NCBI GenBank assembly: GCA_965284365.1
Contig: OZ260079.1
Location: 1,798,001-1,862,000 of the forward strand
Direction: 5' to 3'
DNA: 64,000 nucleotides
DNA from: Phragmitibacter sp965284365
GTDB lineage: Bacteria > Verrucomicrobiota > Verrucomicrobiia > Verrucomicrobiales > Verrucomicrobiaceae
The position numbers and the translations under genes are program-made. Each line of letters starts with the position of its first letter. The first letter of the stretch is position 1. This document shows positions 34,612 to 43,120 of the stretch, piece after piece. The notes beneath the pieces were generated by a model. That model saw nothing but the letters and a program-made list of their open reading frames with translations, ran no database searches and was not told the DNA's origin.

Positions 34612-34961
34612 GTTGCTAAAAAGGGGACAGAAATAGGCGAAAATTGAGACTTCGAGCGGTGCGGCGCGTGTCAGCCGCACATCTTGGCGCCTGAAAACGA
34701 GACGCCGCGCGGCATCTTTCATCACAAATACGTGGTTCGTGGCCGGTCCCTTCGCACTTTCGGATTCCAGACCGGTATCATTCCTGGTGCTGGTTGCCAT
34801 GGACTTCTACAGCCTCAGGCTTAGAGGCACAAAAAAGCCGGACAGATGGAAATCCGTCCGGCTGAGAAGATGGCTGGTCAAGCCCCCCTACAGATCAAGG
34901 CTTGGCTGAGTGATTTTGGCGTGCTGACGAAATGCTGTCCGTCCCAGCAATCGGATGTTAG
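34612..34961. other. 350-base gene-free stretch
   Basis: It holds the upstream region of the DUF1549 gene (34612-34800), which stays open in that gene's frame but does not look like protein, and the terminator at 34831-34863. Beyond the terminator (34864-34961) I see nothing but the trailer of the DUF883-like gene. Confidence 0.6.
34831..34863 (-). terminator. Rho-independent terminator of the DUF883-like gene
   Basis: On the minus strand the stem AGCCGGAC / GTCCGGCT (plus positions 34856-34863 and 34836-34843) with a 12-base loop is followed by a run of T residues (A run at 34831-34836 on plus). Confidence 0.85.
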
Positions 34962-35228
34962 CTAAAACCAGCGGGAACTGGGAGTTGGCTCGGTTTCACG
35001 TGCCACGACTGCGCCGATGACCAGGCCAACGCCAAAGGCGATGGCCACATTGCGCCAAGGGTGGTTGTGCAGATAGTTCTGGGTGTCCCACCGGAGCCGA
35101 TTGGCCGTGGCCTCAATACGATGAGTTAAAGGAACGACAGGGGGAACGCTGGGCTGCCGGATGGCGCCGCCTTCCGATATCATGCTTTCGGGAGTGGAGT
35201 CTGATGGCTGGTTGAGATCAGTGGACAT
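34962..35228 (-). CDS. Small membrane-anchored protein, DUF883/ElaB-like
   Basis: The ATG at 35228 gives an 88-residue product starting MSTDLNQPSDST. A polar N-terminal half (THRIEATANRLRWDTQNYLH) is followed by the compact C-terminal anchor HPWRNVAIAFGVGLVIGAVV and a charged end. This layout (helix, HPW, glycine-rich membrane segment) is that of the ElaB/YqjD/DUF883 group, whose E. coli members tether to ribosomes and inner membrane in stationary phase. Function here is inferred only from that pattern. It is followed by a strong terminator and preceded by the esterase gene end-to-start, 69 bases apart. Confidence 0.72.
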   Translation of the reverse strand: MSTDLNQPSDSTPESMISEGGAIRQPSVPPVVPLTHRIEATANRLRWDTQNYLHNHPWRNVAIAFGVGLVIGAVVARETEPTPSSRWF

Positions 35229-35297
35229 AGCGTTTTCTGAATCGCTCAATGCACTGCTTTTGCGTGTACGGCAGGGCCCAATCGCACCCAGCATTCG

Positions 35298-36209
35298 CTA
35301 AGGCCTTTTGAGGTGCTCCTTGAAGAAGTTGTCCACCACATTCACACATTCCTCAAACCAAGGACGTTGCAACCAGCAGCCGTGTTTGGCATCCGGCAGT
35401 ACCACCTGCCGGGTCGCCACTCCCAAAGTTCTCAATTTGGCCATGGCAGCCTCGTCTCGTCCCGGATTATCCAGGGAACCCGTCAGAAAAAGGATGGGTT
35501 TGGTATCTTTGCTCAGGTAGTGAATCGGCGAGGCTTCTTTGTAGAGCTCCGGCGCATCATCGTAAAGCTTCCCGAGCCACTGGAAGCCAAAGGATTTCTC
35601 CTTCTGCTTCCGGAGGTTGGCAATCGTGGCCTCGGTAGCCAGATCCATCGGGCCAGCCATCACGACCGTGGCCTGCACGGCGGCACTCACATCCACATCA
35701 GGACCACCGCTCAGAAACCGTACTTCTATTGGCGCAGCTGCCAGCATCCCGGCCAGATGTCCGCCCGCCGAGCCGCCCCAGGCACCGATGCGCTCCGGAT
35801 CGAGACCGTATTTGCCGGCATTGGCCCGCATGAAGCGCACCGCCAGATTGCAGTCCTGCACCGCTGCCGGGTATTTCGCCACGGGACCAAGACGATATTC
35901 AATATTCGCGACCACATAGCCTTTTTGTGCCAGGGCTATCGCCAGGGGACGGAAGCGTTCCTTGTCGCCCTTCACCCAGCCACCGCCGTGAATCAGGATA
36001 CAGGCCGGGAGTTTGTCCCCGCCGTCTTTGGGCCGGTATACATCCAGCTTCAGTACCTGCTCCGGGGTCTCTCCATAAACAACGTCCAGCTCAGCCTTTA
36101 GGCTCTCCGGCGGCTCGGTCGGTAGCGGCTCACGCTTCGTTGCAGGAGCACTCAAGGCAATGCCAGATAACAGTGCGGGCAGAAGGCAAACGAGGACGCG
36201 ACGAATCAT
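35298..36209 (-). CDS. Secreted alpha/beta hydrolase (esterase/lipase, BD-FAE-like)
   Basis: A signal peptide (about 1-20, ending IALSAPA) precedes a 283-residue alpha/beta hydrolase. The oxyanion HGGGW is at residues 74-78, the nucleophile Ser147 lies in WGGSAGGH, the acid is likely Asp in LTGSLDNPGRDEA, and the His lies in DAKHGCW near the end. This matches the hormone-sensitive-lipase/feruloyl-esterase-like group that cleaves acyl or aryl esters, often from plant polysaccharides; substrate unknown. The start is divergent from recQ, with 98 bases between. Confidence 0.88.
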   Translation of the reverse strand: MIRRVLVCLLPALLSGIALSAPATKREPLPTEPPESLKAELDVVYGETPEQVLKLDVYRPKDGGDKLPACILIHGGGWVKGDKERFRPLAIALAQKGYVVANIEYRLGPVAKYPAAVQDCNLAVRFMRANAGKYGLDPERIGAWGGSAGGHLAGMLAAAPIEVRFLSGGPDVDVSAAVQATVVMAGPMDLATEATIANLRKQKEKSFGFQWLGKLYDDAPELYKEASPIHYLSKDTKPILFLTGSLDNPGRDEAAMAKLRTLGVATRQVVLPDAKHGCWLQRPWFEECVNVVDNFFKEHLKRP

Positions 36210-36307
36210 GCCGCTCTAACGTCACGAGGCAGGGTCGCCTTGCCAAAGTCTTCACCAACTCCCGCAATTCCCGATTGCCGCTCCGCACCCCTGCGCCATC
36301 CTTCTCC

Positions 36308-38500
36308 GTGCCCGAAACCCAGGATCCAGATTCCGCGATCGATACGGACTCAACGCCGATTCACGATGCCCGTGAAGCGTTGCGGAAGTATTTTGGCTTC
36401 CGCGAGTTCCTGGACGGCCAGGAAGCCGTGATCGGTGCTGTCCTCTCCGGACAGGACGTGATGATCGTCATGCCGACGGGTGGGGGGAAATCCCTCTGCT
36501 ACCAGCTCCCCGCCATGGTCATGGACGGCGTCACCATCGTGGTGAGCCCTCTCATCGCGCTGATGAAGGATCAGGTGGACGCCCTGATCAATCGCGGCAT
36601 CCCCGCCACGCTCATCAACAGCACGCTAACCCTGGACGAGCAGAAAGAGCGCATCGCCGGCATGCGCCGTGGTGAATACAAGCTGGTCTATGTCGCCCCC
36701 GAGCGTTTCCGCAGCGGGCTGTTTCTGGACTCACTGAAGTCAGTGCAGATCGCTCTTTTCGCAGTGGATGAAGCGCACTGTCTTTCGCAGTGGGGGCACG
36801 ACTTCCGGCCAGACTATCTGCGGCTTGGCGCCACCTTGGAGAAGCTGGGCTATCCGCAGGTGCTGGCCCTGACCGCCACGGCCACGCCAGAGGTGCGGGA
36901 GGATATTCTGCAAACGCTGAAGCTCCGTGAGCCGCTGCTCAGCGTGCGTGGCTTCTCCCGGCCGAACCTCTCGCTCAACATCACCCACACTGAGAAGGCC
37001 AAACAAAAATACGAGCGGCTGCGTGACGTAGTGCAGCGCTGGCGCACAGGCATCATCTACTGCGCAACGCGGAAGAAGGTAGATGAAGTCTCCGCCTTGC
37101 TCGACGAATGGGGCCTCAAGAGCATCGCTTACCATGGCGGCATGGATGAGAAAGAACGCGAGCATGCCCAGAATCGCTTCCTTCAGAAGAAAGCCGGCAT
37201 CGCCGTCGCCACAAATGCCTTTGGCATGGGCATTGACCGTTCCGACGTGCGCTTTGTCGTCCACTTTGAGATCCCGGGCAGCATTGAAGCCTACTATCAG
37301 GAAGCAGGCCGCGCGGGCCGCGATGGCGAACCTTCGTTCTGTGAGCTTCTCTTCAACTACGCGGATACCCGCACGCAGGAATTCTTTCTCGATGGCGCCA
37401 ATCCGACCTTTGAAGTCATTCGCGATGTTTACCAGTCCCTGCTAAATCTGGCGGACAATTCCCACGAGATCATTGCCAGCGTGGATGACATTGCGGACCG
37501 CGTCGGTGCGAAGAACAGCATGGCGGTGAGTTCCGCGCTCAGCCTGCTCGGACGGCAGGGCTACATTGACCGTTTTGATGTGCCGGGGAAACGCATCCGT
37601 GGCACGCGCCTGCTTCAGCCCGACATTCTGGCGCGGAATCTGAAAGTTGATCGAGAAGCTCTTGCCGAAAAAGACCGGCGCGACCGGGGCAAACTGAAGT
37701 CCATGGTGGAGCTCTGTTATGCGGACAAGTGCCGCCAGCAGATGATCCTGGAATACTTTGGTGACTTTGAAGAGGCGGATCCCTGTGGTACCTGCGACGT
37801 CTGCCGTCGTGGCAGCACGCAAAGCATCAGCCGCGCGGGCAATCCCGCCGAGATCGAAGTTCTGCGGAAAGCCCTCAGCGGCGTGGCGCGCATGTGTACC
37901 AAGAATCCAGAGGGTGGCTGGCTGCCGCGTTTCGGCAAGGGCCGCATTGTGGCCATGCTCACGGGCAGTAAGTCACGCGAAGTTGTTGATGCTGGCCTCG
38001 ACCAACTCAGCACGTATGGATTATTGAAGTCTCTCGGCACGGCCAACGTGCAGCAACTCTTCAAAGAGATGGAGAAGGCCGGTTTGGTGGAAACCCAGAC
38101 TCCTGAAGACTATCCGTTGCTCGCCCTCACGGCCAAAGGTCATGAAGCCATGCTGAAAGGCGGACCCGTTCGTCTGGTGTGGCCAGACCTGGATTTCTCG
38201 AATGTAGGCGGCCCTGCCACAACGCGCTCTCGCCAATCTGCCGGGAAGGTGGAGGAAGGTTCCTTGCGCGAACTGGGCTTCGATGATCGCCTCTATGACA
38301 AACTAAAGGCCAAGCGCTTGGAAATCTCCCAGCGGGAGAGTGTCCCCGCCTTCATGATTTTCCCCAACAGCACGCTAGAATTCTTCACCCGACTGAAGCC
38401 AAAGACCCACACCGCCGCGATGAAGATACGTGGGGTAGGGGAGACCAAAGCCGCCAAGTGGCTGGATGAGTTTCTGGCAGTGATCCAGGCTCATGGATAG
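36308..38500 (+). CDS. recQ: ATP-dependent DNA helicase RecQ
   Basis: A 3'-5' superfamily 2 helicase for recombination and fork repair. The GTG at 36308 is chosen because the helicase domain starts at ALRKYFGFREFLDGQEAV about 24 residues later; the frame is open further upstream but runs antisense into the esterase gene and is not protein-like. Visible are Walker A MPTGGGKSLCYQLP, VDEAHCLSQWGHDFRPDY, ATNAFGMGIDRSDVRFV and QEAGRAGRDG. The RecQ zinc cysteines are CYADKC and CGTCDVC, a winged-helix RQC region follows, and the HRDC domain ends with RGVGETKAAKWLDEFL. The product is 730 aa, longer than the E. coli protein mainly through the region between RQC and HRDC. Confidence 0.93.
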   Translation: MPETQDPDSAIDTDSTPIHDAREALRKYFGFREFLDGQEAVIGAVLSGQDVMIVMPTGGGKSLCYQLPAMVMDGVTIVVSPLIALMKDQVDALINRGIPATLINSTLTLDEQKERIAGMRRGEYKLVYVAPERFRSGLFLDSLKSVQIALFAVDEAHCLSQWGHDFRPDYLRLGATLEKLGYPQVLALTATATPEVREDILQTLKLREPLLSVRGFSRPNLSLNITHTEKAKQKYERLRDVVQRWRTGIIYCATRKKVDEVSALLDEWGLKSIAYHGGMDEKEREHAQNRFLQKKAGIAVATNAFGMGIDRSDVRFVVHFEIPGSIEAYYQEAGRAGRDGEPSFCELLFNYADTRTQEFFLDGANPTFEVIRDVYQSLLNLADNSHEIIASVDDIADRVGAKNSMAVSSALSLLGRQGYIDRFDVPGKRIRGTRLLQPDILARNLKVDREALAEKDRRDRGKLKSMVELCYADKCRQQMILEYFGDFEEADPCGTCDVCRRGSTQSISRAGNPAEIEVLRKALSGVARMCTKNPEGGWLPRFGKGRIVAMLTGSKSREVVDAGLDQLSTYGLLKSLGTANVQQLFKEMEKAGLVETQTPEDYPLLALTAKGHEAMLKGGPVRLVWPDLDFSNVGGPATTRSRQSAGKVEEGSLRELGFDDRLYDKLKAKRLEISQRESVPAFMIFPNSTLEFFTRLKPKTHTAAMKIRGVGETKAAKWLDEFLAVIQAHG

Positions 38501-38555
38501 GAAGCAGTAAAGGGACCGAGTTGCATGCGATTATTTGTTAGTCGCGCTGACCTAT

Positions 38556-38589
38556 AAAAATGGCACGACCAGTCACCCGGTCATGCCAT
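38556..38589 (-). terminator. Terminator downstream of the YVTN protein gene
   Basis: TGGCACGACC (38561-38570) pairs with GGTCATGCCA (38580-38589) with one mismatch. The A run at 38556-38560 gives the T tract on the minus strand, so it serves the gene ending at 38617, and the hairpin may also stop recQ transcripts. Confidence 0.7.
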
Positions 38590-38616
38590 AAATTCAAACA
38601 ATACGATACGGCGAAC

Positions 38617-39684
38617 TTACTTCACCGAAGACCAGGCCATGCCGTCCGCGGTTTTGCCGACCTTGATCAGGTCCACCTTGAAGTCTTTCAAATTCACCGC
38701 GGCAATCTGTGCGCTTGCATCGCAGGAGACATAGGCCACTTCACCATCGGGGCGCACCAGCACGGCTTGCGGCGCTTTGGGAAGATCAGCGGTGCGACCG
38801 AGTTTCCATGTTTCAAGATTCAGTTCGACCAGCTTGCCGGTGTTCGGCAAACAGATGAGCAAGGTCTTGCGATCAGGTGTGGATGCCGTGCCGTAACCGT
38901 AGTCCGGGAGGTCGATGTATTTCTCCACTTCATTCGTTGCGGTATTGATCACGACAAGGCGCTGCTGCACCTGATCCGAAGTGAACGCCCATTTGTTATC
39001 CACTGAAACCGAGATGCGCTGGGTGCGTGTGGCTGCCTGAATGGATTTAACCAGCTTCTTGCCTTCCAGATCCAGAACCGAAACGGTGCCGGAAGCGACA
39101 TTCGCGGTATAGCCCGTCTTGCCATCGCTGGTGATCGCCAGCATGTGGGATTCCGGGTGGCCGGTCGGAATGGTTCCTGTGATGGTCATGGTCTTGGGAT
39201 CCAGGATCGATACCGAGTTTTCGTTCTCCGTGGTGATGTAGACCAGGCCGGTTTTTGCACAGGTGATGGGGCAGTGTGGACGCAGGCCTTTACCCAGATC
39301 AATGCTCTTCACGATCTTCCGCCCTTCGATGTCCATGATCTGAATGATCTGGCCATCCGTGCCGGGTTTACCCACACCTGAGTTGCCAAAAATCGGGACG
39401 ATGAGCTGTTTGCCATCCGCAGTCGTGGACAGTTCATGACAGGTGATACCTTCCTGAGGCAGGGTGGCGACTTCTGCCTTCGTTTCAGGATCAACCCACG
39501 AAATCGTGCGATCGCCCTTGTTGGTCACGAGGAGGAAATCTTTGGCGGAAACTTCAGTGGCAGTGAAAGCGGTGAGCGCCGCAGCGAGGCAGGTGAGCCC
39601 CAGACCCGCGCGGCTACAGCGCCGGGCAGTGGTCATGATAGCTTGAGAAAGTACGGAGGAAAAAGCGGCACTGTCAGATTTCAT
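38617..39684 (-). CDS. Secreted YVTN/YncE-type beta-propeller repeat protein
   Basis: With ATG 39684 the product is 355 residues; ATG 39636 is an alternative. A signal peptide is visible in either case (RRCSRAGLGLTCLAAALTAF, cleavage near VSAKD). The mature protein is a run of about seven 40-residue blades of the YVTN type: DFLLVTNKGDRTISWVDPET, VYITTENENSVSILDPKTM, GYTANVASGTVSVLDLEGK, VVINTATNEVEKYIDLPDYG. Such periplasmic propellers bind metals, nucleic acid or protein partners, and this one cannot be assigned. The gene stands alone on the minus strand with its own terminator. Confidence 0.82.
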   Translation of the reverse strand: MKSDSAAFSSVLSQAIMTTARRCSRAGLGLTCLAAALTAFTATEVSAKDFLLVTNKGDRTISWVDPETKAEVATLPQEGITCHELSTTADGKQLIVPIFGNSGVGKPGTDGQIIQIMDIEGRKIVKSIDLGKGLRPHCPITCAKTGLVYITTENENSVSILDPKTMTITGTIPTGHPESHMLAITSDGKTGYTANVASGTVSVLDLEGKKLVKSIQAATRTQRISVSVDNKWAFTSDQVQQRLVVINTATNEVEKYIDLPDYGYGTASTPDRKTLLICLPNTGKLVELNLETWKLGRTADLPKAPQAVLVRPDGEVAYVSCDASAQIAAVNLKDFKVDLIKVGKTADGMAWSSVK

Positions 39685-39721
39685 AGGCGGTTGTGTACGA
39701 GGTGAATGCTTCAATGTTCGC

Positions 39722-39746
39722 AAAAAATAAATGCGCTGAGGCGCAT
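39722..39746 (-). terminator. Terminator downstream of the TIM-barrel isomerase operon
   Basis: The stem ATGCGC (39731-39736) / GCGCAT (39741-39746) with a TGAG loop is followed on the minus strand by TTATTTTTTG (plus 39721-39730). It closes the gluQ - aldo/keto reductase - isomerase unit. Confidence 0.8.
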
Positions 39747-39770
39747 ATGGCACAGACGGGACTGAGGATG

Positions 39771-39790
39771 AACCACGAAGGCGCGAACAC
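39771..39790. repeat. Degenerate copy of the CTTCGCG-type repeat
   Basis: AACCACGAAGGCGCGAACAC is a worn version of the repeat at 20305-20324. Unlike the other copies it lies between two genes on the same strand. Confidence 0.4.
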
Positions 39791-39842
39791 GCGATAACTT
39801 TTTGCGATCTGGGTCGTCCTTGGGGTCCGTCGCGTCGTGGGA

Positions 39843-40703
39843 TTAAGCGTGGAACAGCCCACGCAAATATTCCGTGTTCGAGCGGAGTCCAGGCTCCAGG
39901 CCAGTAGGGAATTTTGTGCCCTCAATGTGAATCCAGGCATTGTTCCAGCCGATGTCGCGGATGGCGTCACGCATTTGGGGAAAGTCGATGTGGCCGTGCC
40001 CGTAGAGCGCATCGAAATCCTTGGCGTGGAATTCGCAGATGCGCTCCTTGCCCAGACGACGGATGGCTGCGCCGTAATCTTCGCCCTCTCGATCCATGTT
40101 GGCGGGATCGTACCACACCTGAATCGCCGGTGAATTGACCGTTTCCAGCATCTTCTCCAGCACTGGAGCCTTGAGCGTGGACTCGACGCCGTAAATGATC
40201 CCGGCCTCCGCAGCCAGCGGCGCTAGCTTCTGGAGGAACGCCGTGACTTTTGCGATCGCCGCCTCGTCTCCGGCGAGACTGCCTTTGCCAAAGAAAGCCA
40301 GCAGGACGCAGCGTGTATTAAGACGCCGAGCTACTTTGACGCTCGCCAGCACCCATTCCTCGGCCTTGGCTTCGCTCTTGAGCGGAACGTTGTTAAGAGT
40401 CGCTAGTGCCAGGGAAGGCACCGCCATGCCCAGTTCTTTGGATTTGGCGAGATAAGTTTCCTGCAAAGCCTCATCGAAGAGAGGCAACTGTCCTGCCGCA
40501 TTGGGCGCACCGAAGTCCACCTGCACTCCATCCAGGCCGATGCGTTTGGCGAGTTCCAACGACTTTGGATTGGCGGCCAAGCCCATAGTCCAGTCGCAAA
40601 CGCCAATCTTGTTTTGAAGGCCAGCCGGCGCAGCGCGGAGCTGGGTCAGTTGGGATGCAATCGCAGCGTAAGCGGCGTGGTGAAGAAGTGTGCGGCGATT
40701 CAT
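39843..40703 (-). CDS. Sugar phosphate isomerase/epimerase family TIM-barrel protein
   Basis: The ATG at 40703 yields a 286-residue protein that opens with MNRRTLLHHAAYAAIASQL, a twin-arginine-like signal. The body is an AP-endonuclease-2-type (xylose isomerase-like) TIM barrel: GLDGVQVDFGAP, CVLLAFFGKGSL, GIIYGVESTLKAP, VWYDPANMDREGEDYGAAIR and CEFHAKDFDALYGHGHIDF, with Glu, Asp and His spaced like metal ligands. Such proteins isomerise or epimerise sugars or inositols; the substrate is unknown. The gene follows the aldo/keto reductase by 17 bases, which suggests a shared sugar pathway, and a terminator follows. Confidence 0.85.
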   Translation of the reverse strand: MNRRTLLHHAAYAAIASQLTQLRAAPAGLQNKIGVCDWTMGLAANPKSLELAKRIGLDGVQVDFGAPNAAGQLPLFDEALQETYLAKSKELGMAVPSLALATLNNVPLKSEAKAEEWVLASVKVARRLNTRCVLLAFFGKGSLAGDEAAIAKVTAFLQKLAPLAAEAGIIYGVESTLKAPVLEKMLETVNSPAIQVWYDPANMDREGEDYGAAIRRLGKERICEFHAKDFDALYGHGHIDFPQMRDAIRDIGWNNAWIHIEGTKFPTGLEPGLRSNTEYLRGLFHA

Positions 40704-40720
40704 GGCGTCGAGGTGATCGA

Positions 40721-41629
40721 TCAGGGAATACGTCGCCCTTGAGCCGCTTCCCACAGGAGATACCAGTCTTCGCGTTCCAGTTGGATTTTTGCGGCGGCAG
40801 CGGCGGAGGCGATGCGCTCGATTTTGTTGGTCCCGATCACGGCCACCGGTCGGCTGGGGTGAGCGAGAATCCACGCGTAGGCCAACTGCTCCACGGTCGC
40901 TCCATTGTATCGATCAGCCAGTTCAGCCGCCATTGCGTGCACCCGTTGTCCGGCCTCATTTTTAGGGTCGAAAAGCCGCCCGCCAGCGAGAGGACTCCAG
41001 GCCATGGGCAGGACGCCACCATTCTCACACTGGTGGAGGACGCCGTCCTCAATCGGCGCCATCCGCAGCAAATGGAACTCGATCTGGTTCGCGGCCAGCG
41101 GCTGATCCATGAGACTGTTGAGCAGTTCAAACTGATGGGTGTTGTAGTTGGACACGCCGGCCGCTTTGATCTTGCCTTCGCCTAACAAGCTATTGAGTCC
41201 ACTGGCAGTGTCTTCGGCGCTCGTCAGCCAGTCTGGCCGATGCACCAAATACAGATCCACGTAGTCCGTGCCGAGCAGGCGCAGGGATTTCTCCGCACTC
41301 TTCTTCGCCCGTGCCGCCGTGGCGTTGTAGTGCGAAACGCGCCGGTCCGGATGATACTTGTTCGGCACATAGATGCCGAACTTGGTGACAATCTTCAGCT
41401 TCTCCCGAAGGCCCGGAGAAAGCGCCAGACCTTTCCCGAGTGCCTCTTCCACGCCGTAGTCCCCGTAGATCTCTGCGGTATCAATAGTGTCGATGCCGTT
41501 CTCCAGGCAGGCGTGCAGCTTGCGATTGATACCTTGCGGCGATCCGCCATCCGCATCTTCCAGGATGCGCCAGGTGCCATAAACAATGGGGGAGTATGCC
41601 AGGGATTCCGCGGGAGTAGCCGATGCCAT
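40721..41629 (-). CDS. Aldo/keto reductase (YdhF-like)
   Basis: The 302-residue cytoplasmic NADP(H) oxidoreductase has the AKR catalytic set: Asp and Tyr in IDTIDTAEIYGDYG, Lys in KLKIVTKFGIY, and His in YLVHRPDWL. The cofactor-binding end is SPLAGGRLFDP and PVAVIGTNKIERI. It resembles YdhF-type reductases of unknown physiological substrate. Spacing of 27 bases to gluQ upstream and 17 to the isomerase downstream suggests one transcript, and the isomerase next door hints at a sugar or sugar-acid substrate. Confidence 0.88.
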   Translation of the reverse strand: MASATPAESLAYSPIVYGTWRILEDADGGSPQGINRKLHACLENGIDTIDTAEIYGDYGVEEALGKGLALSPGLREKLKIVTKFGIYVPNKYHPDRRVSHYNATAARAKKSAEKSLRLLGTDYVDLYLVHRPDWLTSAEDTASGLNSLLGEGKIKAAGVSNYNTHQFELLNSLMDQPLAANQIEFHLLRMAPIEDGVLHQCENGGVLPMAWSPLAGGRLFDPKNEAGQRVHAMAAELADRYNGATVEQLAYAWILAHPSRPVAVIGTNKIERIASAAAAAKIQLEREDWYLLWEAAQGRRIP

Positions 41630-41656
41630 AAGTTAGGAAGGGAGAGAGAAAAAAAT

Positions 41657-42493
41657 TTAGGCGATGCCCAGCACATCACGTACCCGCTGCGGCGTCCAGC
41701 CTTCTTCGCGAAAGGTGCTGAGAGCCCGCGCATCATCCCGCTTCGCAAGACGTTTGCCCGTATCATCCGTGATGAGCCGGTGATGAAGCCACTCCGGCAT
41801 AGGCAGACCCAGCAGCGCCTGCAGAACCCTATGCAGATGCGTGGCAGGCAGCAGGTCCTCCCCCCGCGTGACCAAAGTAACTCCCTGCGCCGCATCATCC
41901 ACCGCGACCGCCAGATGGTAACTGGTTGGCGTGTCTTTCCTCGCCAAGACGACATCACCCAGGAGGCCGGGATCAGCCCGGAAGGTGCCGTGCGCCCGAT
42001 CTCTCCACTCAAGATCATGCCCGGCAGCGTCGAGTGTTTTGGTCATGTCCATACGTAGCGCGTAGTCCTGACCCGCCTGCATCCGATCCGCGACTTCGTT
42101 TGTCGAAAGACTCCGGCAAGTGCCCGGATACAATGGCCCATCGGGACCCTGCGGCGCCTGGCCCGCCCGGGCGATTTCCTCCTGAATGGCTTTCCGCGTG
42201 CAAAAGCACGGATACAAAAGCCCCATCCCGCGCAATCTCTCCAGAGCGGCCTGGTATTCCGGAAGGCAATCGCTCTGCCTTCGCAACGGTTCTGGCCATT
42301 GCAAACCCAGCCACGTGAGATCCGCCTCGATCTGCTGCTCATATTCCGGTCGCGACCGCGTCCCATCGAGGTCATCGATGCGCAGCAGAAACTGCCCTCC
42401 TGCACGTCGCGCCTCCTCCCAGGCAAACAAGGCCGCATAGGCATGCCCCAGATGCAGCCGTCCCGTAGGCGATGGCGCAAAGCGTGTCCTCAT
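41657..42493 (-). CDS. gluQ: Glutamyl-Q tRNA(Asp) synthetase
   Basis: A truncated glutamyl-tRNA synthetase paralogue (278 aa) lacking the anticodon-binding domain, which attaches glutamate to the queuosine base of tRNA(Asp). The opening TRFAPSPTGRLHLGHAYAAL contains the class I HIGH-like motif (HLGH). The zinc region is YPCFCTR with a later Cys in YPGTCRSL, and the KMSKS-like loop is TGKRLAKRDDA. The start at 42493 fits the family exactly. First gene of a three-gene unit ending at 39843, divergent from the FmdB-like gene across 92 bases. Confidence 0.93.
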   Translation of the reverse strand: MRTRFAPSPTGRLHLGHAYAALFAWEEARRAGGQFLLRIDDLDGTRSRPEYEQQIEADLTWLGLQWPEPLRRQSDCLPEYQAALERLRGMGLLYPCFCTRKAIQEEIARAGQAPQGPDGPLYPGTCRSLSTNEVADRMQAGQDYALRMDMTKTLDAAGHDLEWRDRAHGTFRADPGLLGDVVLARKDTPTSYHLAVAVDDAAQGVTLVTRGEDLLPATHLHRVLQALLGLPMPEWLHHRLITDDTGKRLAKRDDARALSTFREEGWTPQRVRDVLGIA

Positions 42494-42585
42494 GCTTGCA
42501 GCGGAGTGAATCTTTGATTTGGTATTTTGCTGATCATTGCCAAAGCCGCGCTGATACTTACGCCAAACCTTAGCTCGTCCCGCGC

Positions 42586-43110
42586 ATGCCCATCTACGAA
42601 TTTTATTGTCCGGACAACCACCATATCTACCAGTTCTTCGCCCGTAGTCTGGCGCTGGGGGAAAAGACTCCGCAGTGCCCGGAAAATCCGGGTTTCCGCA
42701 TGGAGCGCCGCGTCTCCCGCTTCGCGCTTTTGAAGGGCGTCAAAGAAGCGTCGGCCGACGATCCTTTCGCCGATGTGGAAGAAGACAAGATGGAGGCATT
42801 CATGGCGGATATGGAACGCTCCATGGCGGGCATGGATGAGAATAATCCCGATCCCCGCCAGCTCGGCCATTTCATGCGGAAAATGACCGATATGATGGGC
42901 GACAAAACGCCACCGGAGATGCAGGAACTGGTGCGCCGCCTGGAAGCTGGCGAAGACCCGGAGAAGCTGGAGGAAAAGTTCGGTGGTCTGGAAGAAGGCG
43001 GAGATGACATCTTCGCTCAGACCGTCAAAAAGCTTCGGGCTGGCCTGCGCCCGCCGGAGCGGGACCCGAAGCTCTACGAGATGTCAGAGTATCTACCGGC
43101 AGTTGAGTGA
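42586..43110 (+). CDS. FmdB-like zinc-ribbon protein with incomplete cysteine set
   Basis: The 174-residue protein starts MPIYEFYCPDNHHIYQFFAR, the N-terminal pattern of FmdB-type putative regulators. Classical members have two CxxC pairs; here only Cys8 and Cys31 (PQCPENPGFRMERRV) remain, with nearby His residues at 12-13 that might substitute. A long acidic helical region follows (AFMADMERSMAGMDENNPD; EGGDDIFAQTVKKLR). The family has no firm function. The start is unambiguous and the stop lies 10 bases from the convergent aldo/keto reductase gene. Confidence 0.72.
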   Translation: MPIYEFYCPDNHHIYQFFARSLALGEKTPQCPENPGFRMERRVSRFALLKGVKEASADDPFADVEEDKMEAFMADMERSMAGMDENNPDPRQLGHFMRKMTDMMGDKTPPEMQELVRRLEAGEDPEKLEEKFGGLEEGGDDIFAQTVKKLRAGLRPPERDPKLYEMSEYLPAVE

Positions 43111-43120
43111 ACGATCTGAC

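Noticed and set aside
34612..34800. 63-residue N-terminal extension of the DUF1549 protein
   Set aside because: The extension lacks conserved character and would bury the clear signal peptide that begins at 34611.
35927..36307. Longer N-terminus for RecQ in the same open frame
   Set aside because: The extra 127 codons are antisense to the esterase gene and unlike any RecQ N-terminus.
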